Positions 49,279 to 56,960 of a DNA stretch of 64,000 nucleotides are shown one piece after another. The position numbers and the translations under genes are program-made. This DNA comes from Roseateles oligotrophus (GTDB lineage Bacteria; Pseudomonadota; Gammaproteobacteria; Burkholderiales; Burkholderiaceae_C). The stretch lies in NCBI RefSeq assembly GCF_014204525.1, contig NZ_JACHLP010000007.1:62001-126000 (forward strand). The letters are read 5' to 3'. The notes beneath the pieces were generated by a model, which ran no database searches, was not told the DNA's origin, and worked only from the letters and a program-made list of their open reading frames with translations. Every line of letters begins with the position of its first letter. The first letter of the stretch is position 1.

Positions 49279-50567
49279 CCCCGGGCCGGCAGCTTGACGG
49301 CCAGCAAGACCAGCAAGGCCCCCAGCAACAAGCTGGCCGCCAGCATCAGCATGCCCCAGCTGGTCTGGCCGGTGGCGTCCTTGATGGCGCCCACCATAAA
49401 GGGGCTGACAAAGCCGGCCAGATTGCCGACCGAGTTGATGATGGCGATGCCGGCCGCCGCCGCCGTGCCGCCCAGAAAGGCGGTCGGCAGGGTCCAGAAT
49501 AGCGGCAGGCAGCTCAGGATGCCCATGGTGGCCAGGCTCAGGGCGGCCATGGCCAGCACCGTGTTGCTGCCGTAAACCGTGCTCAGCAGCAGGCCCAGGC
49601 AGCCCGCGAGGGCGGCCAGGGCGATATGCCAGCGGCGCTCGCCCGAGCGGTCCGAGCTGCGCGCCGCCAGCACCATGGCCAGGGCGGCGCAGCCGTAGGG
49701 AATGGCCGTCAGCAGGCCGACGCTCAGCACATCTTTCACCCCGGTGGACTTGATCAGCTGGGGCAGCCAGAAGCTGACGCCGTACAAGCCCATGATGAAG
49801 CAGAAATAGATGGCGCTCATCAACCAGACCCGGCCATTGGCAAACACCTGGCCGGTGGACAGGCTGGCCTTGCCCACGGCGTCCTGGGCGATATTGGCCT
49901 TGAGGAGCGCCTTTTCCTCAGCTGTCAGCCATTTGGCGGCGTCGATGGAATCGTCCAGATAGAACAGCACCCAGATGCCGACCGCAGCCGAGGGCAGGCC
50001 TTGCAGCAGGAACATCCACTGCCAGCCATGCCAGCCGTTGACGCCCTCGAAGTGCGACATCATCCAGCCCGACAGCGGCCCGCCCAGCACGCCCGACAGC
50101 GCGATGGCGGTCATGAACAAGGCCACCACCCGGGCGCGGCGCGCGGCGGGGAACCAGTAGGTCAGGTAGAGGATGATGCCGGGGAAGAAGCCCGCCTCGG
50201 CCACGCCCAGCAGAAAGCGCATGGTGTAGAACATGGCGGGCGTGCTGACCCACAGCATGGCGGCCGAGAGCAGGCCCCAGGTGACCATGATGCGGGCGAT
50301 CCAGACCCTTGCGCCCATGCGGTGCAGGATGATGTTGCTGGGCACCTCGAACAGAAAGTAGCCGATGAAGAAGATGCCCGCGCCCAGGCCGTAGACGGTG
50401 TCGCTGAACTTCAGGTCGCTGAGCATCTGCAGCTTGGCAAAGCCCACATTGACCCGGTCCAGATAGGCCAGCACATAGCAGAGGAAGAGAAAGGGGATGA
50501 GACGCCAGGCCACCTTGCGGTAGCTGCGTTCCTCCAGAATCTTGGCGTCGAGCGTGGGAACTTGCAT
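49266..50567 (-). CDS. MFS transporter, anion:cation symporter (ACS) family
   Basis: A 433-residue, 12-helix transporter. LAYLDRVNVGFAKLQMLSDL in the first loop, FFIGYFLFEVPSNIILHRMG, and FLLGVAEAGFFPGIILYLTY are signatures of the ACS family, which takes up organic anions such as tartrate, phthalate or hexuronates. The gene is divergent from a type-2 glycerate kinase gene; TtuB-like tartrate transporters belong to this family and pair with TtuD-like kinases. Substrate assignment to tartrate or glycerate is inference. Confidence 0.87.
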   Translation of the reverse strand: MQVPTLDAKILEERSYRKVAWRLIPFLFLCYVLAYLDRVNVGFAKLQMLSDLKFSDTVYGLGAGIFFIGYFLFEVPSNIILHRMGARVWIARIMVTWGLLSAAMLWVSTPAMFYTMRFLLGVAEAGFFPGIILYLTYWFPAARRARVVALFMTAIALSGVLGGPLSGWMMSHFEGVNGWHGWQWMFLLQGLPSAAVGIWVLFYLDDSIDAAKWLTAEEKALLKANIAQDAVGKASLSTGQVFANGRVWLMSAIYFCFIMGLYGVSFWLPQLIKSTGVKDVLSVGLLTAIPYGCAALAMVLAARSSDRSGERRWHIALAALAGCLGLLLSTVYGSNTVLAMAALSLATMGILSCLPLFWTLPTAFLGGTAAAAGIAIINSVGNLAGFVSPFMVGAIKDATGQTSWGMLMLAASLLLGALLVLLAVKLPARGQLR

Positions 50568-50803
50568 GGGCTTGACCTTGCTTGGGAATTTGCTGAGGCG
50601 CCCAGCCTAAACAGCTGCAGCAAACCATGCCATGGAGAATATTTCATGCAGGTCTTGCGATGCAGGCATGCCCAGTATTGCCGCGGCTTTGCGCGGCGGT
50701 AGCCCGGCGAGCCTAGGGGTAAACACATGTTTCCTGCAGGGAATGGGGGGCTTGCCTGATTGCCATTGGCCGCCCGCTCCGGCAGTCGTTAGAGTCGGGT
50801 GCC

Positions 50804-52090
50804 ATGAGCAGCCTGACTTCCTCCCACCGCGCCGAGCGCCAGCTCCTGCGCCAATTGTTCGACGCCGCCGTCCATGCGGTGGACCCGCTGGTCTGTGTGG
50901 GCCCGGCTCTGCCGGATCGGCCCGCACAGGGCCGCGTGATCGTGCTGGGTGCGGGCAAGGCGGCGGCGCGTATGGCCCTGGCCGTCGAGCAGGCCTGGGG
51001 TACCGACGCGCCGGGTGCGGCGGTCTCGGGTCTGGTGGTGACGCGTTACGGCCACGGTGAGGCCACCGAACGCATCCGGGTACTCGAGGCCGGCCACCCG
51101 CACAGCGATGCGGCCAGCACCGAGGCGGCCCGCCAGATGCTGGCCCTGGCGCGCAGCGCCGGGCCCGAGGATTTGCTGCTGTGCCTGATCTCCGGCGGCG
51201 GCTCGGCCTTGCTGAGCCTGCCGGCCGAGGGCGTCAGCGCGGCGGACAAACGCGCCGTCTGCGCCCAGCTGCTGCAATGCGGCGCCCCCATTGCCGAGAT
51301 CAACTGCGTGCGCCGCCAGCTCTCCGCCATCAAGGGCGGCCGCCTGGGCGAGGCCTGCGGCGCGGCGCGCGTGCTGACCCTGGTGATCTCCGATGTACCG
51401 GGCGACGACCCCGCCGTGGTCGCCTCCGGTCCTACCATGGCCGATGCCAGCAGCGCCGCGCAGGCCTTGGCGGTTCTGCACAGGCATGGCATTACGCCGC
51501 CAGCCTCGGTGCATCGTTACCTGACGCGGCCGGCCGCCCGTCCCGTGGTGGCCACAGGCCCGCGTGAGGTCAAGCTGCTGGCCACCGCCCAGCAAAGCCT
51601 GGAGGCCGCCGCTGCCCTGGCTCGCCACTTTGGTTTGCAGCCGCTGATGCTGGGCGGCAGCCTGGAGGGCGAGTCGCGCGATGTGGCCGCCGTGCATGCC
51701 GGCATCGCGCGCCAGATCCGCAGCCATGGCCAGCCGCTGGCGGCGCCCTGCGTGATCCTGAGCGGCGGCGAGACCACGGTGACGGTGCGCGGCGATGGGC
51801 GGGGCGGGCGCAACGCCGAGTTCCTGCTGGCCCTGGCCCAGGCCGGCGCCGATGTGCCGGGCCTGTATGCCCTGGCCTGCGATACCGACGGCATCGACGG
51901 CGTGGAAGACAATGCCGGCGCCCTGCTGGACCCCAGCAGCCTGGCCCGCGCCGCCGCGCTGGGCCTGTCGGCACGCGAGCATCTGCAGCGCAACGATGCC
52001 TACCACTTCTTTGCGGCCCTGGACGACCTGGTCCTCACCGGCCCCACGCGCACCAATGTGAACGACTTCCGCGCCATTTTGCTGCGCTGA
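50804..52090 (+). CDS. Type-2 glycerate kinase (DUF4147/MOFRL; TtuD-like)
   Basis: A 428-residue protein of the GckA/TtuD family, often misnamed hydroxypyruvate reductase. VLGAGKAAARMALAVEQAWG near the N-terminus, LLLCLISGGGSALLSLPAEG, VRRQLSAIKGGRLGEAC and the C-terminal MOFRL domain (CVILSGGETTVTVRGDGRGG, then RNAEFLLALA and ALACDTDGIDGVEDNAGA) are diagnostic. It phosphorylates D-glycerate to 2-phosphoglycerate, feeding glycolysis. The divergent ACS transporter and the downstream LysR regulator suggest a small catabolic locus. Confidence 0.9.
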   Translation: MSSLTSSHRAERQLLRQLFDAAVHAVDPLVCVGPALPDRPAQGRVIVLGAGKAAARMALAVEQAWGTDAPGAAVSGLVVTRYGHGEATERIRVLEAGHPHSDAASTEAARQMLALARSAGPEDLLLCLISGGGSALLSLPAEGVSAADKRAVCAQLLQCGAPIAEINCVRRQLSAIKGGRLGEACGAARVLTLVISDVPGDDPAVVASGPTMADASSAAQALAVLHRHGITPPASVHRYLTRPAARPVVATGPREVKLLATAQQSLEAAAALARHFGLQPLMLGGSLEGESRDVAAVHAGIARQIRSHGQPLAAPCVILSGGETTVTVRGDGRGGRNAEFLLALAQAGADVPGLYALACDTDGIDGVEDNAGALLDPSSLARAAALGLSAREHLQRNDAYHFFAALDDLVLTGPTRTNVNDFRAILLR

Positions 52091-52117
52091 AGCCGGCGGG
52101 CGCGGCAGAATCCCCGC

Positions 52118-53014
52118 ATGGAGTTCTATCAACTGCGCAGCTTTGTGGCGGTGGCCCGCAGCGGCCATCTGACCCGCGCGGCCGAGCAATTGCATCTGAC
52201 CCAGTCGGCGGTGTCCAAGCAGCTGCGCGCGCTGGAGGAGGAGCTGGGCCTGGCCTTGTTCGAGCGCTCGGCCAGCGGCATGAGTTTGACCGGGGCTGGC
52301 CGGCGCCTGCTGCCGGCGGCCTTGCGGGCGGTGGATTCGGTGCAGGACCTGCAAGGTCTGGCGCGCTCCCTGCATGCCCAGGTCGGCGGTCGCCTGCGCC
52401 TGGGCACCATCATCGACCCCGAGTCCATCCAGCTGGGCGGTTTGCTGGGGCATTTGCTGCAGTCCTATCCCCTCATCGACGTGCAATTGCAGCACGGCAT
52501 TTCGGGCACGGTGCTGGCCCAGTTGCAGCGTGGCGAGATCGATGCCTGCTTCTATCTGGGCGAGTTGCAGGAAGCTGAGTTGCTGGTTCTGCCGCTGCGC
52601 CAGGAGGCTTATGTGGTGGTCGGCCCGACGGCCTGGGCCAGCGCCCTGGCGCAGGCCGATTGGGCGGCCCTGGCCCGCATGCCCTGGGTGGGCACACCGC
52701 CGGGCAGCTCCCAGCACATCTTGCTGGGCGAGGTGTTTGCCCGCCAGGGCCTGACGCATCGCTGCGTGGTGGAGGCCGACCAGGAGGCCTCGATGATCGA
52801 GCTGATGCGCTCGGGCGTGGCGCTATGTCTGATGCGCACGCGCCTGGCCCGGCAGCTGCAAGCCCAGGGCCAGGCCGTCATCTGGGCAGGCACCGTCATC
52901 CCTTGCCCGCTCTCCATGCTGATGCCAAGAAAGCAGCAGCACGCGCCCGTGCTGAGCGCGCTGCGCGAATGCCTGGGCCGGCTTTGGCCGCAATCAGGCG
53001 AGGGCCTGGCGTAG
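52118..53014 (+). CDS. LysR-family transcriptional regulator
   Basis: A 298-residue LTTR. The HTH reads FVAVARSGHLTRAAEQLHLT then QSAVSKQLRALEEELGLALF; the effector-binding domain starts near residue 90 (GRLRLGTIIDPESIQLGGLL). It begins 27 bases after the glycerate kinase gene and probably shares its transcript. CAGAAT 10 bases before the ATG could be a -10 for a very short leader. Regulation of the kinase and the divergent transporter is plausible. The 3' end overlaps the opposing hydrolase gene by 21 bases. Confidence 0.9.
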   Translation: MEFYQLRSFVAVARSGHLTRAAEQLHLTQSAVSKQLRALEEELGLALFERSASGMSLTGAGRRLLPAALRAVDSVQDLQGLARSLHAQVGGRLRLGTIIDPESIQLGGLLGHLLQSYPLIDVQLQHGISGTVLAQLQRGEIDACFYLGELQEAELLVLPLRQEAYVVVGPTAWASALAQADWAALARMPWVGTPPGSSQHILLGEVFARQGLTHRCVVEADQEASMIELMRSGVALCLMRTRLARQLQAQGQAVIWAGTVIPCPLSMLMPRKQQHAPVLSALRECLGRLWPQSGEGLA

Positions 53015-53794
53015 CGCGGCCAGCAGCTGTTCCGGCGCCTCGGCCATCAGGGAATGACCGGCGGGCAAGAGATAGGTCTTGGCCTTGAGGGCGGCGGCCA
53101 GGGCCTGGCTTTGCTTGGGCGCCGTCATCTGGTCGTGCTGGCCCAGCAGCAGGCTGACGGGGCATTGCAGCTTGGCGGCCGCCTCCAGGCCTTGGTCGTA
53201 GGCATCGCAGACACGGAAGTCGTGTTCAAACAGATTCAAGCCCGTCTGCCCGGCCTGGATGCGCTGCATCAGCGCCCGGTTGCCACCGTGCAGCCAGGCC
53301 CCGGGGCCGGGGTAGCCGGGCTTGCTGGCCCAGCTGGAGATGGAGAAGTTGTTGACCATATCGATGGCCTTCAGCGGCTCGTGGCGGGCCATGCTCAGCA
53401 AGGCCTCGGACACCTTCATCGGATAGGCCGTGCCCACCATCGCCAGCCGCCGCACCCGCTCCGGCGCCTGGGCCGCGGCCTCCAGCGCGATCAGCGAGCC
53501 CATGCTGTGGCCGACCAGGCTGGCCTGCTGCACGCCGGCGGCGCTCAGCAGGTCCAGCAGCCAGGCGCCCAGGGACTGCACATCGGTCGGCAGCGGCCCC
53601 GCGCTGCGGCCATGGCCGGGCAGGTCGACGGCCAACACGCTGTGGCCATGGTGGGCGAACCAGCGCGCCAGCAGGGTCCAGACGCTGTGGTCGTGCAGGG
53701 CGCCATGCACGAAGACCAGGCAGGGCAGGGCGGGATCGAAGGGCTTGCCCCCCGTGTAGGCATAGGCTTGCGCGCCTTTGACATTGAATTCCAT
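52994..53794 (-). CDS. Alpha/beta hydrolase
   Basis: A 266-residue alpha/beta-fold hydrolase without a signal peptide. CLVFVHGALHDHSVWTLLAR contains the oxyanion HG, VDLPGHGRSAG follows, the nucleophile elbow is LVGHSMGSLIALEAAA, the acid is probably in LLGQHDQMTAP and the histidine in LLPAGHSLMAEAPEQ. The substrate is unknown. AGAACAAAGCG with GGGAGAA ahead supports the ATG at 53794. It is 17 bases downstream of metY on the same strand, so a shared transcript is likely. Confidence 0.87.
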   Translation of the reverse strand: MEFNVKGAQAYAYTGGKPFDPALPCLVFVHGALHDHSVWTLLARWFAHHGHSVLAVDLPGHGRSAGPLPTDVQSLGAWLLDLLSAAGVQQASLVGHSMGSLIALEAAAQAPERVRRLAMVGTAYPMKVSEALLSMARHEPLKAIDMVNNFSISSWASKPGYPGPGAWLHGGNRALMQRIQAGQTGLNLFEHDFRVCDAYDQGLEAAAKLQCPVSLLLGQHDQMTAPKQSQALAAALKAKTYLLPAGHSLMAEAPEQLLAALRQALA

Positions 53795-53811
53795 CGCTTT
53801 GTTCTCCCGGC

Positions 53812-55116
53812 TTATTTGGCGGCGCGCTTGAGCGCTTGTTTCAGATCGGCGATCAGATCGTCGGCGTCTTCCAGGCCTATGGACAGGCGCAAGGTGCCGG
53901 CCGTGATGCCGGCCTGGGCCAGCGCGCCATCGTCCATGCGGCTGTGGGTGGTCGACGCGGGGTGGATGACCAGCGAGCGGCAGTCGCCCACATTGGCCAG
54001 GTGGGAGAAGATCTTCAAGGCCTCGACAAAGGCGCGGCCTTGCTCGCGCGAGCCCTTCAGATCGAAGCTGAAGACCGAGCCGCAGCCGCGCGGCAAGAGC
54101 TTTTGCGCCAGCGCATGACTGGCGTGGCCGGCCAGGCCCGGGTAGCCGACCTGGGCCACCTGGGGCTGGGCGGCCAGGAACTCGGCCACCTGCTGCGCGT
54201 TCTGCACATGGCGCTGCATGCGCAGGGACAGGGTTTCGATGCCTTGCAGAATCAGCCAGGCCGTGTGCGGGCTCATGCAGGCGCCGAAGTCGCGCAAGCC
54301 CTCGCGGCGGGCGCGCAGCAGGAAGGCGCCCACCGTGCTCTCCTCGCTGAAGACCATGTCGTGGAAGCCGGCATAGGGCTCGCACAGCTCGGGGAAGCGG
54401 CCGTGCTGGGCATGGGCCGCTTGCCAGTCGAAGCGGCCGCTGTCCACCAGCACGCCGCCCACCACCGTGCCGTGGCCGCTGAGGAATTTGGTGGCCGAGT
54501 GGTAGACCAGATCGGCACCATGCTCGAAGGGCCGCAAGAGATAGGGTGTGGTGAGGGTGGAGTCCACCAGCAAGGGCAGCCTGGCCCGATGGGCGATCTC
54601 GGCCACCTGGGGAATGTCCAGCACATCGAGTCCCGGATTGCCGAGGGTCTCACCAAAAAGTAATCGGGTATTTGGGCGGATGGCGGCGCGCCAGCCGGCC
54701 AGATCGCCGGGGCGGACAAACGTCGTTTCAATGCCGAAGCGTCTGAGCGTGTAATGCAGCAGATTGTGTGAGCCGCCGTAGAGCGCCCCGCTGGCCACGA
54801 TGTGCGAGCCGGCCCCGGCCAGGGTGGCGATGGCCAGGTGCAGGGCGGCCTGGCCGCTGGCGGTAGCGATGGCGCCGACGCCGCCTTCCAGGGCCGCCAC
54901 CCGCTCCTCGAACACCGCCGTGGTGGGGTTGGACAGGCGCGAGTAGACATGGCCCGCGCGTTCCATATTGAACAGCGAGGCGGCGTGCTCGGAGCTTTCG
55001 AACACAAAGGAGGTGCTCAGGTGCAAGGGCGTGACCCGCGCGCCCGTGCTGGGGTCGGGGGCCGCGCCGGCATGCAGGGCCAGGGTGTCGAAAGAGGGGT
55101 CGGCATAGCCAGCCAT
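53812..55116 (-). CDS. metY: O-acetylhomoserine sulfhydrylase / aminocarboxypropyltransferase
   Basis: A 434-residue PLP enzyme of the Cys/Met metabolism family. FDTLALHAGAAPDPSTGARV, YSRLSNPTTAVFEERVAALE and VYHSATKFLSGHGTVVGGVL (PLP Lys210) match MetY proteins, which make homocysteine from O-acetylhomoserine and sulfide, or methionine from methanethiol. Length is right for MetY rather than the shorter MetB/MetZ. The ATG at 55116 begins MAGYADPSFDTLALHAG; the longer in-frame reading extends across the gap to the CBS gene and is rejected. Divergent from the CBS-domain gene. Confidence 0.9.
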   Translation of the reverse strand: MAGYADPSFDTLALHAGAAPDPSTGARVTPLHLSTSFVFESSEHAASLFNMERAGHVYSRLSNPTTAVFEERVAALEGGVGAIATASGQAALHLAIATLAGAGSHIVASGALYGGSHNLLHYTLRRFGIETTFVRPGDLAGWRAAIRPNTRLLFGETLGNPGLDVLDIPQVAEIAHRARLPLLVDSTLTTPYLLRPFEHGADLVYHSATKFLSGHGTVVGGVLVDSGRFDWQAAHAQHGRFPELCEPYAGFHDMVFSEESTVGAFLLRARREGLRDFGACMSPHTAWLILQGIETLSLRMQRHVQNAQQVAEFLAAQPQVAQVGYPGLAGHASHALAQKLLPRGCGSVFSFDLKGSREQGRAFVEALKIFSHLANVGDCRSLVIHPASTTHSRMDDGALAQAGITAGTLRLSIGLEDADDLIADLKQALKRAAK

Positions 55117-55177
55117 GGTGTCTCCCAGGTGTTTGATGCGCGAATTGTGTGCTATGTTTAAACGCAGTCGTATCACG

Positions 55178-55205
55178 CGGGGCCTCCATCTCACTTCAGG
55201 CCCCG
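55178..55205 (+). promoter_or_regulatory. Hairpin in the leader of the CBS-domain gene
   Basis: CGGGGCCT (55178-55185) pairs with AGGCCCCG (55198-55205), 8 bp around a 12-base loop. It ends 5 bases before the AGAGGAGAG ribosome site of the CBS gene. Only GTTTC follows, so it is not a normal terminator. It could affect translation or mRNA stability. Confidence 0.4.
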
Positions 55206-55223
55206 TTTCAAGAGGAGAGAATC

Positions 55224-55694
55224 ATGAAAGTCGTCGACATCCTGCGCGTCAAAGGCGGTACCTTGTTCACCGTCACGCCCGACGAAACCCTGGCCCAGGC
55301 CGTGGCCACCATGTCGGAGCGCGATATCGGCTCCCTGGTGGTGATGGAGCATGGTGACCTGGTCGGCATGTTGACCTTTCGCGAGGTGATTGCCGCCATC
55401 GCCCGCAACGGCGGCTCGGTCGGGACCTCGCTGGTGCGCAGCGTGATGGACGACCACCCCCTGACCTGCACGCCCGAGACCGAGATCGACGAGGTCCGCC
55501 GCATGATGCTGGGCCGTCACGCCCGCTATATGCCGGCCCTGAACGGCCGCACGCTGATGGGCGTGATCTCTTTCTACGACGTGGCCAAGGCCGTGGTCGA
55601 CGGTCAGGACTTCGAGAACCGCATGCTCAAGGCCTATATCCGCGACTGGCCGGTGGAAGAAAACGCCGGCGCCGCGGACGAGTCCAAACTTTGA
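55224..55694 (+). CDS. CBS-domain pair protein
   Basis: A 156-residue protein made almost wholly of two CBS repeats (about 8-60 and 76-130). LAQAVATMSERDIGSLVVME and IDEVRRMMLGRHARYMPALN are the two repeat cores. Stand-alone CBS pairs bind adenine nucleotides and regulate partner proteins; the partner here is unknown. AGAGGAGAG precedes the ATG at 55224. It is followed by a strong terminator. Confidence 0.9.
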   Translation: MKVVDILRVKGGTLFTVTPDETLAQAVATMSERDIGSLVVMEHGDLVGMLTFREVIAAIARNGGSVGTSLVRSVMDDHPLTCTPETEIDEVRRMMLGRHARYMPALNGRTLMGVISFYDVAKAVVDGQDFENRMLKAYIRDWPVEENAGAADESKL

Positions 55695-55738
55695 GTTTGA
55701 GCGGCTCGCGGCCGGGCCCCGGCCAGGTATCCAGCGAA

Positions 55739-55764
55739 AGCGGCCGTCTGGCCGCTTTTTTTTC
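55739..55764 (+). terminator. Intrinsic terminator after the CBS gene
   Basis: AGCGGCC (55739-55745) pairs with GGCCGCT (55750-55756) around GTCT, followed by an unbroken run of eight T bases ending at 55763. It lies 45 bases after the CBS stop and only 15 bases before the ATG of the next gene, so that gene either relies on readthrough or has an unusual promoter. Confidence 0.85.
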
Positions 55765-55777
55765 GCAGGCCGTGCCA

Positions 55778-56953
55778 ATGCAGCTCGGGCCCGCCTCACG
55801 CCGCCAGACCTTGCGCTTGGCAGCCTGCCTGCTTCTCAGCCCCCCGGCCATGACTTTGTTCAACGCCGCCCTGGCCGCCAGCCCCGGCGGCCCGCAAATC
55901 CAGCGCCTCAGCCTGGCCGCCGGCCAGGCGCAGCAAGACCTTGTTTTCGAGCTCTCGGCCGAGCTGGGTGGGGGCGAAAGCCGGGTGGTGTTTGCCGCCT
56001 TGCGCAGCACCGTGCCCTTGAGCGCGATCGAGCTGCTGGACCCCCTGCAGCGCCGGGTCTGGCGCAAGACGCCGGCCCAGCTGGGCCTGACGCCGCGGGC
56101 CCTGGCACAGCATCCGGAACTGGGGGAGGCCATCGTCTTGCCCGAATTGCGCCTGCCCCAGGCCGGCCGCTGGCGCCTGCGGCTTGAGCGGGCCCAGCCG
56201 CTCAAGCCGGGCGGCCAGGTCTTGTTTTCATTTCGGCATTTGCCGCGCTATGAGCTGAGCCTCACCGCCCTGAGCACCGAGCCGGCCTCGGGCCAGGTGC
56301 AGAACTATGTGCTGCGCCCCGCCGACTTTGGCGCGCCGGTTCTTGGCCTGGGCGAACTTGCCCTTGTCCTGCAAGATGCCAGTGGCCAGACCGTCCCCGT
56401 ACCGGCCGCGCGCGAGCGCCTGCGCACGCCGGCCGGGCTCTTGATCAGCGACGAGCCCGGCGCCTATATCAGCCGTTTTGCCCTGCCGGCCGCGGGCGCG
56501 TACCGCTTGCGGGCGCGCCAGCAATTCCAGGGCGGCCGGTTCGCGGAGGCCGAGCTCAAGCTGGAGGCCGGGGGCGGGGTGCTCGCGGCCGGCGCCCCCC
56601 TGCGCTTGGAGCGCATTCGCCTGGAGCGCCAGGGCGAGTGCGCGCAAGCCGCCGTGCTGGAGATAGGCCTGGAAGTTGCCAGCCCCGGGCTGTATGCCGT
56701 CACCGTGCTGCTGCTGGCCGGCCCCAGCTCGCGCCAGCTGAGTCGCTCGGCCCAGCTGCCCGCGGGCAAGGCCAGCCTGCCTATTTCGGTGCCCGCCAGC
56801 GTCTTGCGTGAGCTGGGCGGCCCGCCCAGCCGCATCGCCAGGCTGGGCCTTGTCCGTTTCGGGCCCGACCAGGCCGGGCCGGTGGCGGAGCTGCTGGATC
56901 TGGCCCTGAGCGCCGAGCAGCAGGCCATGTTCAAGGCCTTGTGCCCGGGCTGA
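55778..56953 (+). CDS. Secreted beta-rich protein of unknown function, similar in layout to its convergent neighbour
   Basis: A 391-residue protein that I cannot name. The ATG at 55778 gives MQLGPASRRQTLRLAACLLL, a signal peptide ending near AALAAS (about 35). The mature protein alternates short hydrophobic strands with Gly/Pro turns and has a single late Cys pair. Landmarks in order are IELLDPLQRRV, AGRWRLRLER, YELSLTALST, AYISRFALPAAGAYRLRARQ and GLYAVTVLLLAG. The convergent 568-residue protein has ISLLDPQGQEV, GVWTLQANFP, YQVGMVISG, IYSQGYRFGQTGRYQIDGK and SYQISFKVLD in the same order, so they look like distant relatives. This one lacks the dockerin tail. A longer in-frame start at 55691 lies before the terminator. 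Confidence 0.65.
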   Translation: MQLGPASRRQTLRLAACLLLSPPAMTLFNAALAASPGGPQIQRLSLAAGQAQQDLVFELSAELGGGESRVVFAALRSTVPLSAIELLDPLQRRVWRKTPAQLGLTPRALAQHPELGEAIVLPELRLPQAGRWRLRLERAQPLKPGGQVLFSFRHLPRYELSLTALSTEPASGQVQNYVLRPADFGAPVLGLGELALVLQDASGQTVPVPAARERLRTPAGLLISDEPGAYISRFALPAAGAYRLRARQQFQGGRFAEAELKLEAGGGVLAAGAPLRLERIRLERQGECAQAAVLEIGLEVASPGLYAVTVLLLAGPSSRQLSRSAQLPAGKASLPISVPASVLRELGGPPSRIARLGLVRFGPDQAGPVAELLDLALSAEQQAMFKALCPG

Positions 56954-56960
56954 TCGGGTC

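Noticed and set aside
55117-55223. SAM or other riboswitch upstream of metY
   Set aside because: The minus-strand leader is too short for a known methionine-related riboswitch; only the CBS-side hairpin is visible.
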